Below are positions 49,632 through 58,725 of a stretch of DNA of 64,000 bases, piece by piece. Under the pieces are notes generated by a model. The model did no database searches, was not told where the DNA came from, and was given only the letters and a program-made list of their open reading frames with translations. Numbering within the stretch: position 1 is the first letter of the stretch; the number at the start of each line of letters is the position of its first letter. A program made the translations under genes and the position numbers. The stretch is from JAXLSZ01 sp046330315. GTDB taxonomy: Bacteria > Actinomycetota > Thermoleophilia > Solirubrobacterales > 70-9. Location: positions 1 through 64,000 of the forward strand of contig JAXLSZ010000012.1 in assembly GCA_046330315.1 (NCBI GenBank), in the 5' to 3' direction.

Positions 49632-52115
49632 TCAGGGACCAGTGTAGGTCCCCGAGAAGCAGGGCAGCCCGCTGCAGGTGTCGGTGATCTGGCTGAGGTT
49701 GTCAGGCTGCAGGAAGTCGGAGACCATCTGCTGCTCGGCGGGCGTGTTCCTCGGCAGGCTGTGTGGATCATCACCGCTCTCGTTCGGCGTGTTGGTCAGC
49801 GGCGGCGGGTCGGTGCCAAGGCCGGGGGACCAGTCGAGCGGGCCGCCGTCCCAGTAGACGATCGCCGAGCCCGTGTAGGGGTAGGCGGCGATCCGCGGGA
49901 TCCCGTAGAGCGGGTCCACACCCGGCCAGCGGCCGGCGGCGATGACCGGGTCGTGGGTCTGGGCGCCGATCGTCCTCGCCTCTGTGTCCGCCTGCCAGGT
50001 GGTCACCTGGTGGTCCCCGAAGGCGACGTCCATCAGGACCTTGTGGGCCGGAGTGTCGGGCAGCGGGTCATCGGTCATCCGCCGGGCGTAGCCGTTGGCC
50101 TCGGAGCGATCCCAGAGCATCTGGACGATCGCCAGCACCTGCGCCTGCTCCAGCTTGCTGGGGTACGCCGGGTTGAGGACGATCTGGTAGGTGGCGAAAT
50201 CCGTGGAGCGGTTGAGCAGGACCGAGTAGTTCATCCCAGGGACTCCGAGCGAGCCCCGGGTCGCGTCGGGGGAGATCGCCATGAAGGCGCCGCCGAGGAT
50301 CCCACCCTGGCTGTTGCCGTTGTAGTAGAGCTTGGAGGTATCGATCACCGACGGGTTGGTGGGATCGCCGGGCGTGATCGTCTCGTTGGGATGGGTGTCG
50401 GCCTCGGTCTGGTCGACGTGGAAGGCCTTGACGCTGGCGAATCCGGCCGGGTTGTCCATCAGCCGGCCGAGGTAAAGCTCGTCGAGCAGTCCCTGCTGGG
50501 TCCGATCGGTGATAAGCGGGAACTTCGACATGTCCCCGAGCGCCGCTATCGCCGTCGCGATGTCGTTCTCGGAGAAACCGATCTCGTCGGTCGCGCAGTG
50601 CATGAACTTGTGTGACTGCGAGAGCGTCCGCTGGGGGGTCGAGGCGACCTCACCCGCGTCGCCGAGCAGGCCGTGCCCGTAGACCACCGGCCGACCGGGC
50701 GAGTGCCCCGCGTCGTCGACGATCGAGTGCGGGACGATGCAGTCGAAGTTGGCCGTCCAGGTCCCGTTCTGGACCGGCACCCCGTTGGAGTCGAGGTTGT
50801 AACGGCTTCCCGGGGCGCAGGGGACGTTGCTCACTGAGGTCATGTAGCAGGGCACCGTGAATGTCCCCTTGACCCGCCGGGCGAGCTCGGTGTTCGGGTT
50901 GAGGTCGACCTCGGTGACGGTGAAGGCGGGCGCGGTGCCTGTCACAGTCCCGTCGGAGAGGTTGGTGTCCCCGAGCTGGCTGAACGCGTCGTCGCGGATC
51001 TGAAGGAGCCGTGAGGCGATGTTGAGGTCGCTGGCGACGGTGAAATCCCAAGCCAGGTAGAGATCCGCCCTGGCGACGCCAGCCTTGCGCAGCGTCCGGA
51101 AGACCGCCTCGAAGCGCTTTCGCTGCTTGTTGATCGCCGTTTTCGAGGAGGGCAGATCATCGCGGTAGTAGCGGAAGCCCTCGGGGGCGGCGATCGTCGT
51201 ACCGGCGGAGGTCTTCAAGTCACGCAGGGCGACCACGTAGCGGTGCCCGGCCGCGAAGTTCTTCGCCGGGTGGATGAGCAGCGCAGTGTCGGCGGGAGTC
51301 GCGGCGTTGGAGTCGATCTCGACCCAGACCGGCCACCGCTTGCCGGTCTCGGCGTCGATCACCACGACTGGCGCGTTGCGGTCCTTGTAGCGGCCGATTT
51401 GGTTGATCGCCACCGCTCCGGTCTTGGTCATCGCGGCCGGGTTGTCGAGTCCCGGGACGCGCAGCACGATGGTCTGCCCGGGACTGAACCCGTCGTTGCC
51501 GTTGTAGTCGGAGGCGATCATGTGCGAACCCGACACGTTGGCCGGGAGCGCCGCGTTCTGGAAGTAGATCCGCCGTCCCGTGTCGCCGGCGGAGTCCTTG
51601 CGGGTGTAGAAGTCGTCGGGGAAGGGAAGCATGCAGCGCGAGCCCTTCTGCTGACCGATGAAGTCGCATAGCGAGGCCTGCGAGAGGTCGACCGGCTTCG
51701 GCTTGCAGGAGGCGGTCTGGCGAACCAGGTCCGCCCTGGACTTCGAGCCCCCGGCCTTGACCTCGAGGGTTCGCGCCTCGCAGCTCGCCGCCGCCTTGCG
51801 CCCGGCCGCGGTCAGCGGGAGCTTCACCGTCCGCTGCCCGGTGTGCCTGAACACCAGCGTCTTGGTGCCGGTCAGTGCCGAGAAGCCGGGGTGGTCGAAG
51901 GTCGAGGAGAGGCCCTTGACCGTGACCCTCTTTGCGCGGTGGCCCTTGACCTTGGCGCTCACCTTCACCTTGAGGGCGCCGGCGGAGAGGATCGACTTCT
52001 GACCCGAGCCGAGCAGCTTCAGCTTCGGCGCCGAGGCCGACGCGGAGGCCGCGAGCAGCCCCCCGAGCGCGAGCACCGCAATCGCCGTGGCCAGAAGCCT
52101 GGTGATTCCTCTCAT
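49632..52115 (-). CDS. Large secreted alpha/beta hydrolase-like protein
   Basis: 827 residues. A signal peptide (LLATAIAVLALGGLLAASASA) and an immunoglobulin-like beta region (residues 30-130, Lys/Val-rich) precede a domain with VVYGHGLLGDAGEV (oxyanion-like), nucleophile elbow YYNGNSQGGILGGAF (Ser) and HDPVIAAGRWPGVDPLYG toward the C-terminus. Cysteines in CDFIGQQKGSRCMLPFPDDFY and CSGLPC suggest disulfides. This looks like an extracellular esterase or polyester hydrolase, but the substrate is unknown. Confidence 0.75.
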   Translation of the reverse strand: MRGITRLLATAIAVLALGGLLAASASASAPKLKLLGSGQKSILSAGALKVKVSAKVKGHRAKRVTVKGLSSTFDHPGFSALTGTKTLVFRHTGQRTVKLPLTAAGRKAAASCEARTLEVKAGGSKSRADLVRQTASCKPKPVDLSQASLCDFIGQQKGSRCMLPFPDDFYTRKDSAGDTGRRIYFQNAALPANVSGSHMIASDYNGNDGFSPGQTIVLRVPGLDNPAAMTKTGAVAINQIGRYKDRNAPVVVIDAETGKRWPVWVEIDSNAATPADTALLIHPAKNFAAGHRYVVALRDLKTSAGTTIAAPEGFRYYRDDLPSSKTAINKQRKRFEAVFRTLRKAGVARADLYLAWDFTVASDLNIASRLLQIRDDAFSQLGDTNLSDGTVTGTAPAFTVTEVDLNPNTELARRVKGTFTVPCYMTSVSNVPCAPGSRYNLDSNGVPVQNGTWTANFDCIVPHSIVDDAGHSPGRPVVYGHGLLGDAGEVASTPQRTLSQSHKFMHCATDEIGFSENDIATAIAALGDMSKFPLITDRTQQGLLDELYLGRLMDNPAGFASVKAFHVDQTEADTHPNETITPGDPTNPSVIDTSKLYYNGNSQGGILGGAFMAISPDATRGSLGVPGMNYSVLLNRSTDFATYQIVLNPAYPSKLEQAQVLAIVQMLWDRSEANGYARRMTDDPLPDTPAHKVLMDVAFGDHQVTTWQADTEARTIGAQTHDPVIAAGRWPGVDPLYGIPRIAAYPYTGSAIVYWDGGPLDWSPGLGTDPPPLTNTPNESGDDPHSLPRNTPAEQQMVSDFLQPDNLSQITDTCSGLPCFSGTYTGP

Positions 52116-52307
52116 CCTTCTCCTCCGATCTCAGCCGGGCGACCCCCGCCCTTCTCCTCTCCTGCGGCCGGGGACGCTACCACCAACCGGGGCGGGGTGA
52201 GAGGTGGAGCGGCCATCCTTACCAATCTGGTCGACTTTCTTCCTCGGAAGCTGCTACCTTGCTGCGCTGTAATTCTGGATAAAAAAAATCAAGAAAGAAG
52301 GAAAACA

Positions 52308-53363
52308 ATGAGCAAGGCACGAACGCGCGGCAGTCGCCTCCTCATAACCGCGATCGCCGCCACCGCCCTCACCCTCGGTGCGGCAGCGGTCATTGCCGGC
52401 TGCGGCTCGAGCGACAGCTCCAGCACCGGCTCGAGCGGCTCCGGCCCGAACAGCGGCGAGAAGCTCGACGTCGTCGGCTACTCCACCCCGGAGACCGTCT
52501 ACGAGGAGGGGCTCGAGCCGGGCTTCAACAAGACCAAGGATGGGGCCGGGGTCAGCTTCTCCAACTCCTTCGGTGCCTCCGGTGACCAGAGCCGGGCGGT
52601 GGAGGCAGGTCAGCCCGCCTCGGTCGTCCACTTCTCCCAGGCCGGCGATATGACCCGCTTGGTGGACGCCGGGATCGTCTCCAAGGACTGGGACAAGCAG
52701 AAGTACGACGGGATCGCCCAGAACTCGGTCGTCGTGATCGTCACCCGGAAGGGCAACCCCAAAGGCATCAAGTCGTTCGACGACCTGATCAACAAGGACG
52801 TCAGCATCGTCACCCCGAACCCGTTCAGCTCGGGCTCGGCGCGCTGGAACATCATGGCGATCTACGGCTCGCAGATCGAGCAGGGCAAGACGCCCGACCA
52901 GGCGCTGGCCGCCGTGAAGACGGTGCTCGGCAAGACCGCCGTGCAGCCTGGCAGCGGCCGCGACGCGCTGGCCGCCTTCACCCAGGGTGAGGGCGACGTC
53001 CTGCTCTCCTACGAGAACGAGGCGATCGCCGCCCAGCGCGAGGGCGAGGACGTCGACTACGTAATCCCCGACGACACCATCCTGATCCAGACCCCGGTCG
53101 CCGTGACCGAAGGCGCCCCGGCGGCCGCGACGGCATTCCTCGACTACATCTGGTCGGACGCCGGCCAGAAGGTGTGGGCCGAGAACGGCTACCGGCCGGT
53201 CAACCCGAAGCTGGTCGACAAGAAGGAGTTCCCGACCCCCAAGGGCCTCTTCACGATCGACAAGTTCGGCGGCTGGGACAAGGTGAACGACGAGTTCTTC
53301 GACGAGGCCGCCGGGTCGGTGGCGAAGATCGAGCAGGAGCTCGGGGTCTCCACAGCGGGTTAG
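52308..53363 (+). CDS. sbp: Sulfate ABC transporter substrate-binding lipoprotein
   Basis: 351 residues from the ATG at 52308 (AAGGAA upstream). Lipobox VIAGC anchors it outside the membrane, followed by a Ser/Gly linker. EKLDVVGYSTPETVYEEG, NSFGASGDQSRAV, TPNPFSSGSARWNIMAIYG, QPGSGRDALAAFTQGEGDVLLSYENEA match the Sbp/CysP sulfate-binding family. First gene of a four-gene importer operon. Confidence 0.92.
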   Translation: MSKARTRGSRLLITAIAATALTLGAAAVIAGCGSSDSSSTGSSGSGPNSGEKLDVVGYSTPETVYEEGLEPGFNKTKDGAGVSFSNSFGASGDQSRAVEAGQPASVVHFSQAGDMTRLVDAGIVSKDWDKQKYDGIAQNSVVVIVTRKGNPKGIKSFDDLINKDVSIVTPNPFSSGSARWNIMAIYGSQIEQGKTPDQALAAVKTVLGKTAVQPGSGRDALAAFTQGEGDVLLSYENEAIAAQREGEDVDYVIPDDTILIQTPVAVTEGAPAAATAFLDYIWSDAGQKVWAENGYRPVNPKLVDKKEFPTPKGLFTIDKFGGWDKVNDEFFDEAAGSVAKIEQELGVSTAG

Positions 53364-53365
53364 CC

Positions 53366-54274
53366 GTGGAGGCACGGACCGCGACAGCGCCAACCTCCCG
53401 GGCGGGCATCCGCCTGCCTGGGGTCGGCGCCGGCCTCGGCCGGGGCATGATCGCGCTCTACCTGAGCGTGATCGTGCTGCTGCCGCTGGCCGCCGTGGTC
53501 GACACCTCGCTGAAGGACGGCGTCGGCGCCTTCTGGGACGTCGTCAGCAGCCCCCAGTCCGTAGCCGCCCTGAAGCTGACCGTGGTCGCTTCGCTGATCG
53601 TGGTCGCGATCAACGGCGTCTTCGGGACGATCATCGCCTGGGTTCTGGTGCGCGACAACTTCCGGGGCAAGGCCGTGGTCAACGCGGTCATCGACCTCCC
53701 GTTCGCGCTGCCGACCATCGTCGCGGGCCTGACCCTGATCGCGCTCTACGGCGCCAACAGCCCGGTCGGCATTGACGTGGCCTTCACCCGCGCCGGTGTG
53801 GTCATGGCCCTGCTCTTCGTCACGCTCCCCTTCGTGGTCAGGGCGGTGCAGCCGCTTCTGCTCGAGCTGGACCGCGACATGGAGGAGGCGGCCGCTTCGC
53901 TGGGCGCCTCGGGCCTGACGATCTTCCGGCGCATCATCTTCCCGAACCTCCTCCCTGGGCTCTGCGCCGGAATCGCCCTGGCCTTTGCGCGGGCGCTCGG
54001 CGAGTACGGCTCCCTGGTGCTGATCTCGGGAAACATCCCGTTCAAAACCGAGGTCTCCTCGGTGTTCATCCGCTCTCAGGTCGAGTCCGGCAACGTCTCC
54101 GGGGCTGCCGCCGTCTCCGTGGTCCTGCTGGGCGCCTCCCTGCTCCTGCTGGCCGGGGTGACCCTCGCCCAGCGCTGGAGCGGCCGCAGCCAACCGGGTG
54201 AGGAGACCGGCCTGACCGTGATGCCGATCAGCGGCGAGGACTACACCGCCCGCGAGGAAGACGATGACCGGTAG
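53366..54274 (+). CDS. cysT: Sulfate ABC transporter permease CysT
   Basis: 302 residues from a GTG two bases after the sbp stop. Six membrane segments; VIDLPFALPTIVAGLTL and the EAA loop MEEAAASLGASGLTIFRRIIFPNLLPGL contact the ATPase. FARALGEYGSLVLISGN is a CysT/CysU marker. Overlaps cysW by eleven bases. Confidence 0.93.
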   Translation: MEARTATAPTSRAGIRLPGVGAGLGRGMIALYLSVIVLLPLAAVVDTSLKDGVGAFWDVVSSPQSVAALKLTVVASLIVVAINGVFGTIIAWVLVRDNFRGKAVVNAVIDLPFALPTIVAGLTLIALYGANSPVGIDVAFTRAGVVMALLFVTLPFVVRAVQPLLLELDRDMEEAAASLGASGLTIFRRIIFPNLLPGLCAGIALAFARALGEYGSLVLISGNIPFKTEVSSVFIRSQVESGNVSGAAAVSVVLLGASLLLLAGVTLAQRWSGRSQPGEETGLTVMPISGEDYTAREEDDDR

Positions 54275-55070
54275 CCGCACCGCGACGAGATGGAGCCTGA
54301 GGGGCCTGGCACTCGGCTACCTCACCGTCCTCCTGCTGGCCCCCCTGACGATGATCTTCGTCAAGGCCTTCGAGGACGGAATCGGTCCGCCGCTGGACGC
54401 AATCACCTCCCCGGACGGCCTCCACGCTCTCAAGCTGACCCTGCTGATGGTGGTGATCGCGGTCCCCCTCAACACGGTCTTCGGGATCGGCTGCGCCCTG
54501 CTGCTGGTCCGGCATCGCTGGTGGGGGAACTCGTTGCTCGACGGGATCATCAACCTCCCATTCGCGATCTCGCCGATCGTCATCGGGCTTTCGCTGTTCC
54601 TGCTCTACGGAACCGACGGGTGGTTCGGCCCGACTCTGGAGAGCGCCGGGATCAAGGTCCTCTTCTCGGTCCCGGGAATGGTCCTGGCGAGCGTCTTCGT
54701 CTCGCTGCCCTTCGTCGTTCGCGAGGTGGTGCCGGTGCTCCAGGAGATCGGCACCGAGCAGGAGCAGGCAGCCTCCACCCTCGGGGCCAGCGCCTGGCAG
54801 GCCTTCTGGCGCGTCACCCTCCCGGCGATCCGCTGGGGTGTCGCCTACGGCGTGGTCCTGACGACCGCCCGGGTGCTCGGCGAGTTCGGGGCCGTGACGA
54901 TCGTCTCCGGATCGATCTCCGGTCAGACCCAGACGCTGCCCCTCTACGTCGCCAAGCAGTTCGAGCAGTTCAACCTCCCCGGGGCCTACGGCGTCTCGAT
55001 CGTGCTCGCCCTGCTGGCGCTCTCGACCCTTCTGCTGATGAATCTCCTGAAGCGAAAGGACAATGCCTGA
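54264..55070 (+). CDS. cysW: Sulfate ABC transporter permease CysW
   Basis: 268 residues. The EAA loop is EQAASTLGASAWQAFWRVTLPAI, and TTARVLGEFGAVTIVSGSISGQTQTLPLY is characteristic of CysW. Start within the end of cysT and ATGA overlap with cysA indicate tight coupling. Confidence 0.93.
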   Translation: MTGSRTATRWSLRGLALGYLTVLLLAPLTMIFVKAFEDGIGPPLDAITSPDGLHALKLTLLMVVIAVPLNTVFGIGCALLLVRHRWWGNSLLDGIINLPFAISPIVIGLSLFLLYGTDGWFGPTLESAGIKVLFSVPGMVLASVFVSLPFVVREVVPVLQEIGTEQEQAASTLGASAWQAFWRVTLPAIRWGVAYGVVLTTARVLGEFGAVTIVSGSISGQTQTLPLYVAKQFEQFNLPGAYGVSIVLALLALSTLLLMNLLKRKDNA

Positions 55071-56050
55071 TGAGCATCACGGTTGAGCACGCCTGCAAGA
55101 GCTTCGGCGACTTCAGGGCTCTCGACGACGTCTCCATCGAGGTCCCCGACGGTTCGCTGACTGCCCTTCTGGGGCCCAGCGGGAGCGGCAAGTCCACGCT
55201 GCTGCGGGCGATCGCCGGCCTGGAGGCGCTCGACTCCGGGCGCGTGCTGATCAACGGCGAGGACGCAACCGACCGGCCGCCCCAGAAGCGGGACGTCGGC
55301 TTCGTCTTCCAGCACTACGCCGCCTTCAAGCACATGACGGTGTTCGGGAACGTCGGCTTCGGGTTGAAGATCCGCAAGTGGTCGAGGGCGCAGACATCCG
55401 CGCGCGTGCACGAACTCCTCCGGCTCGTCCAGCTCGACGGGCTCGCCGACCGCTACCCCTCGCAGCTCTCGGGCGGGCAGCGCCAGCGCATGGCGCTGGC
55501 CAGGGCCCTTGCCGTCGAGCCTCAGGTGCTGCTTCTCGACGAGCCCTTCGGCGCGCTCGACGCGAAGGTCCGCAAGGACCTGCGCACCTGGCTGCGCCGC
55601 CTCCACGACGAGGTTCACGTGACCACCATCTTCGTCACCCACGACCAGGAGGAGGCGATGGACGTCGCGGAGCAGCTGGTGGTGATGAACGAGGGCCGGG
55701 TCGAGCAGAGCGGTAACGCCTCCGACCTGTACGAGCACCCCGCCAACGAGTGGGTGATGAGCTTCGTCGGGGAGGTCAACCGGATCGGCGAGCACTTCGT
55801 GCGCCCCCACGACATGGACGTCACCCGCCGGCCGATCGAGGGCAGCGAGGAGGCGATGGTCGAGCGGATCGTCCCGCTCGGCTTCGAGATTCGCGTCGAG
55901 TTCGTGCTGGGCAACGGCGAGGAGATCTGGGCGCAGCTCACCCGCTCGGAGCTCGAGGAGGTCGAGCTCCGCGAGGGTCAGATCGTCTATGTCCGCCCGC
56001 GCCAGGCAAAGGTCTTCAGCGGCAAGGCCGGAGTACCGGCCGCCGTCTGA
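55070..56050 (+). CDS. cysA: Sulfate ABC transporter ATPase CysA
   Basis: 326 residues. Walker A GPSGSGKST, Q-loop FVFQHYAAFKHMTV, signature LSGGQRQRMALARALA, Walker B VLLLDEPFGALD, and H-loop FVTHDQEEAMD are complete. The C-terminal domain (MSFVGEVNRIG, YVRPRQAKVF) matches the sulfate/molybdate subclass. Its ATG overlaps the cysW stop. Confidence 0.95.
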   Translation: MSITVEHACKSFGDFRALDDVSIEVPDGSLTALLGPSGSGKSTLLRAIAGLEALDSGRVLINGEDATDRPPQKRDVGFVFQHYAAFKHMTVFGNVGFGLKIRKWSRAQTSARVHELLRLVQLDGLADRYPSQLSGGQRQRMALARALAVEPQVLLLDEPFGALDAKVRKDLRTWLRRLHDEVHVTTIFVTHDQEEAMDVAEQLVVMNEGRVEQSGNASDLYEHPANEWVMSFVGEVNRIGEHFVRPHDMDVTRRPIEGSEEAMVERIVPLGFEIRVEFVLGNGEEIWAQLTRSELEEVELREGQIVYVRPRQAKVFSGKAGVPAAV

Positions 56051-56059
56051 AGGGGTGAT

Positions 56060-56094
56060 GGGCGGGGCGCTCCTTGCCGGGTGGCGCCCCGCCC
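56060..56094. terminator. Hairpin between convergent cysA and rrf2
   Basis: Perfect 11-bp stem GGGCGGGGCGC (56060-56070) and GCGCCCCGCCC (56084-56094) with a 13-base loop, directly after cysA and before the Rrf2 gene end at 56113. It likely acts in both directions. Confidence 0.75.
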
Positions 56095-56112
56095 TCCCAC
56101 GCCCGCCCCTTT

Positions 56113-56544
56113 CTATCGCAGAAGTCGGGTGACCTCGTCGGGAAGGCGGCTCTCGGCGAGATCGGCCAGGCTGACCCGGTCGAGCACGGCACGCATGTTG
56201 ACCCTCAGCGCGAGCCAGACGTCGCGCAGCGGCGCCGCCGATCCTGAGTAGGCGAGCTCATCGGGGCTCTCCGAGCGCACGCTGGCCAGGGGGCCGTCGA
56301 CCGCACGGATCACGTCTGCGACGCTGATCTCGGCTGCGGGGCGCGCCAGCTCGGAGCCTCCCCCCACCCCGCGCTGGCTGCGGACGAGGCCGGCGCTCCT
56401 CAGCTCGGCGAGAATTTTCTCCAGGAAGGGCAGGGGTATGTCCTGCGCCACCGCAACCTGCTCGTTGGTGGTCGGTCCCTCCCCGCGGGCGGCGAGCTCG
56501 ATCGCCGCCCGCACCGCGTAGTCCGCCTTCGCCGTCACATACAT
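56113..56544 (-). CDS. Rrf2 family transcriptional regulator
   Basis: 143 residues. KADYAVRAAIELAARGEGPTTNEQVAVAQDIPLPFLEKILAELRSAGLVRSQRGVGGGSELARPAAEISVADVIRAVDGPLA is the standard Rrf2 winged-helix and dimer helix. No cysteine is present, so it is not an Fe-S sensor such as IscR; this resembles CymR-type members that control sulfur metabolism. Convergence with the sulfate importer makes control of that operon plausible but unproven. Confidence 0.9.
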   Translation of the reverse strand: MYVTAKADYAVRAAIELAARGEGPTTNEQVAVAQDIPLPFLEKILAELRSAGLVRSQRGVGGGSELARPAAEISVADVIRAVDGPLASVRSESPDELAYSGSAAPLRDVWLALRVNMRAVLDRVSLADLAESRLPDEVTRLLR

Positions 56545-56592
56545 GCGGCGGGCATCTTCGCATCAAGGCGAGCGGTCGGCCCCCGCGGGCCC

Positions 56593-57456
56593 TCACTTCC
56601 CGCGGGCCACCTTGCGCAGGAAGGGAAGCGGGTCGATCGGGTGACCGCCGCCGTACCAGGGGCCGACCCAGTACTCGAAGTGCAGGTGACACCCCGTGGC
56701 GTCCCCGGTCTGGCCGACGTAGCCGACCCGCTGGCCCGGCTCGACCATCTGGCCCGGCGCCACGGCGGCCGGCTTGATCAGGTGCATGTAGACGAAATCG
56801 GTGTTGGTGCCGATGTTGTGGAGGACGACGTAGTTGCCCGCCGCCGACTGGTAGGCGCGGTACCGCACCCGGGCCTTGCGGACCGAGACCAGCTTGGTGC
56901 CGCAGGCGGCCCCTACGTCCTGGCCCTGGTGGGTGTGGCCGGTGCGGGGGGCGCCGAACCGCGACCCCGACCCGCCGAAGCTGAAGGGCCCCCTGACCGG
57001 AAAGACCTCTTCGGGAATCGCGCTCGGGGGGAGTATCTCCAGCCTGTGGGGCGAGCGGTTGGAGGCCTTGCCCCGGGTGTCCACAACGTAGGGGCGCGAG
57101 TCGATCGCGCCCTTCGGCACGACCGCTCTGGCCCTGGTGAGGCCCCGCGAGACGTAGCGGGAGCGAAGCGGGCCGTCCTTGCCGCGGAAGACGACGCTGC
57201 GAACGCGGTCGAGATAGGCGCCGCGGACCACCACCGTCGCCTTTGGGGTCGCCTTGTGCCCCGAGACGCAGAGGTCCACGCAGACGACGTCATCCACCTT
57301 CGGGGGGGCGGGGACACGGACGCCGCCGGAGGACACCGTGGCCGCGCCGGCCCCGGCCGGCAGGGCTAGCGCGGCGAGCACCGCCGCCATCGTCGCGATC
57401 CGAACCTGGCAACCGCGCCGGGAGCGCGGGCGCCGACAAGCTGGGCTTGCGTGCAC
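56593..57456 (-). CDS. Secreted M23 family peptidase
   Basis: 287 residues from a GTG at 57456, with AGAGG seven bases upstream and directly after the riboswitch. A signal peptide (MAAVLAALALPAGAGA) leads to a beta-rich domain (residues 45-140), then the lysostaphin-type peptidase: HTHQGQDVGAACG, VVLHNIGTNTDFVYMHL and HLHFEYW carry the zinc ligands. It should cut peptidoglycan cross-links outside the cell. Confidence 0.9.
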   Translation of the reverse strand: MHASPACRRPRSRRGCQVRIATMAAVLAALALPAGAGAATVSSGGVRVPAPPKVDDVVCVDLCVSGHKATPKATVVVRGAYLDRVRSVVFRGKDGPLRSRYVSRGLTRARAVVPKGAIDSRPYVVDTRGKASNRSPHRLEILPPSAIPEEVFPVRGPFSFGGSGSRFGAPRTGHTHQGQDVGAACGTKLVSVRKARVRYRAYQSAAGNYVVLHNIGTNTDFVYMHLIKPAAVAPGQMVEPGQRVGYVGQTGDATGCHLHFEYWVGPWYGGGHPIDPLPFLRKVARGK

Positions 57457-57473
57457 CGAAGACCTCTCTTTCT

Positions 57474-57612
57474 CGGGCCGACGGGGTTAGCTGTCGGGCT
57501 CGCGCTGAAAGAGCTGCGCTACGGACCGCGGTCCGATTCGCCCCCGGAGGCATCGCCTCCATTGGGTCCCCCGCTCCCGTCCGGCGTGCCGGCGGGATTA
57601 GGCTTGTCTCGA
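57474..57612 (-). ncRNA. c-di-AMP riboswitch (ydaO-yuaA leader)
   Basis: Read on the minus strand, 57612 to 57474 contains the conserved blocks of the ydaO motif in order: a CCTAATCC element, GAGCGGGGGACCCAAT, GGGGGCGAATC, and the closing GAGCCCGACAGCTAACCCCG. The order and spacing match the known c-di-AMP class. It ends 18 bases before the GTG of the M23 peptidase. In this class ligand binding usually lowers expression of cell-wall enzymes and osmolyte transporters. Confidence 0.85.
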
Positions 57613-57683
57613 CTTCGGCCGGGATTATACGCAAGTTTCCGGCGAAGAACAGGTTTGTGTTTGCTCACACTGGGATCCCAGAG

Positions 57684-58670
57684 ATGCGCCTCGACCTCGA
57701 TCGAGTGCCGATCGGGACGGGCCCGACCCCGGTGCGCAGGCTCACCGCGGCATCCCGCCGGGGCCCCGCCGACGTCTGGCTCAAGGACGACGCCCTCTAC
57801 GGGCCGCATTCCGGGAACAAGGCCCGCAAGCTGGAATGGCTGCTCGGCGCCGCCCGGCGCCGCGGGGCGCAAACGGTCATCACCTCCGGGGCGATCGGCA
57901 CCAACCACGGGCTGGCGACCGCGCTCTACGCGCGGGAGCTGGGCATGCGGACGGTGCTGGTGCTCGTCCCGCAGCCGGAGAGCGCCCAGGCGCGCGCCCA
58001 GCTTGCCCGGATCCGCCGCAGCGGCGCCGAGGTCCACCCGGTCGCCGGGCGGGCCGGGGCCGTCGCCCTGACCGCCTGGCTGCTGGTCGCCCGCGCCGGC
58101 CCCGGGCTGCATCTGCCGGCGCTGATCCTCCCCGGCGGCTCGACGCCCCTGGGGTGCGTGGGGTACGTGGAGGCGGGGCTCGAGCTCGGTCGCCAGGTCG
58201 CCGCGGGAGAGGTTCCCGAGCCGAGCCACGTCGTCGTCGCGCTCGGCAGCGGCGGAACGGCGGCGGGGCTGCTCCTCGGCCTGAGGCTGGCCGGGCTGCG
58301 CTCGCGATTGGTGGCGGTTTCGGTCAACGACCTCACCCCGCTGGGCCCCCGGGCCCTCAGCCGGCTCGCCTCCCGCACCCAGCGCCTGCTGCAGCGCCAC
58401 AACAGCGGGCCGCTGCCCCGGGTGGCCCTGGGGCCCGGCGACCTTGACGTGGCGACCGGCTGGCTCGGCGAGGGTTACGGGCACGAGACCGCCGCCGGTG
58501 CCGCTGCGATCGAGGCGCTCGGGCCCGACCGGGTCTCCCTGGAGCCGGTCTACACGGCCAAGGCGGCCGCGGCCCTGCTCGAGATCAACTCCGCGGGCGG
58601 CTTCGGCGCCGGGCCCGTGCTCTTCTGGCAGACCCACCGCCCCCCCAAACCACCGAACGTCCCGGAGTAG
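57684..58670 (+). CDS. PLP-dependent D-cysteine desulfhydrase/ACC deaminase-like enzyme
   Basis: 328 residues from the ATG at 57684 (a GTG at 57657 in frame is possible). DVWLKDDALYGPHSGNKARKLEWLL has the PLP Lys in SGNKARK; SGAIGTNHGLATALYARELGM and ALGSGGTAAGLLLGLRLAG fit the fold II family binding the PLP phosphate. Such enzymes release sulfide or ammonia from D-cysteine or ACC. Divergent from the M23 gene and riboswitch. Confidence 0.85.
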   Translation: MRLDLDRVPIGTGPTPVRRLTAASRRGPADVWLKDDALYGPHSGNKARKLEWLLGAARRRGAQTVITSGAIGTNHGLATALYARELGMRTVLVLVPQPESAQARAQLARIRRSGAEVHPVAGRAGAVALTAWLLVARAGPGLHLPALILPGGSTPLGCVGYVEAGLELGRQVAAGEVPEPSHVVVALGSGGTAAGLLLGLRLAGLRSRLVAVSVNDLTPLGPRALSRLASRTQRLLQRHNSGPLPRVALGPGDLDVATGWLGEGYGHETAAGAAAIEALGPDRVSLEPVYTAKAAAALLEINSAGGFGAGPVLFWQTHRPPKPPNVPE

Positions 58671-58699
58671 TGGCTATGCGGGGTACTCCGGGACGTTCG
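58654..58699. terminator. Long perfect hairpin overlapping stop codon
   Basis: 16-bp perfect inverted repeat CGAACGTCCCGGAGTA (58654-58669) and TACTCCGGGACGTTCG (58684-58699), loop 14 bases. The left arm encodes the last five codons of the preceding gene and its TAG ends at the arm boundary. No T-tract follows. It lies 26 bases before the next start. Confidence 0.7.
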
Positions 58700-58725
58700 C
58701 GGGGGGTGGTGATTAGGCTTCGGCG

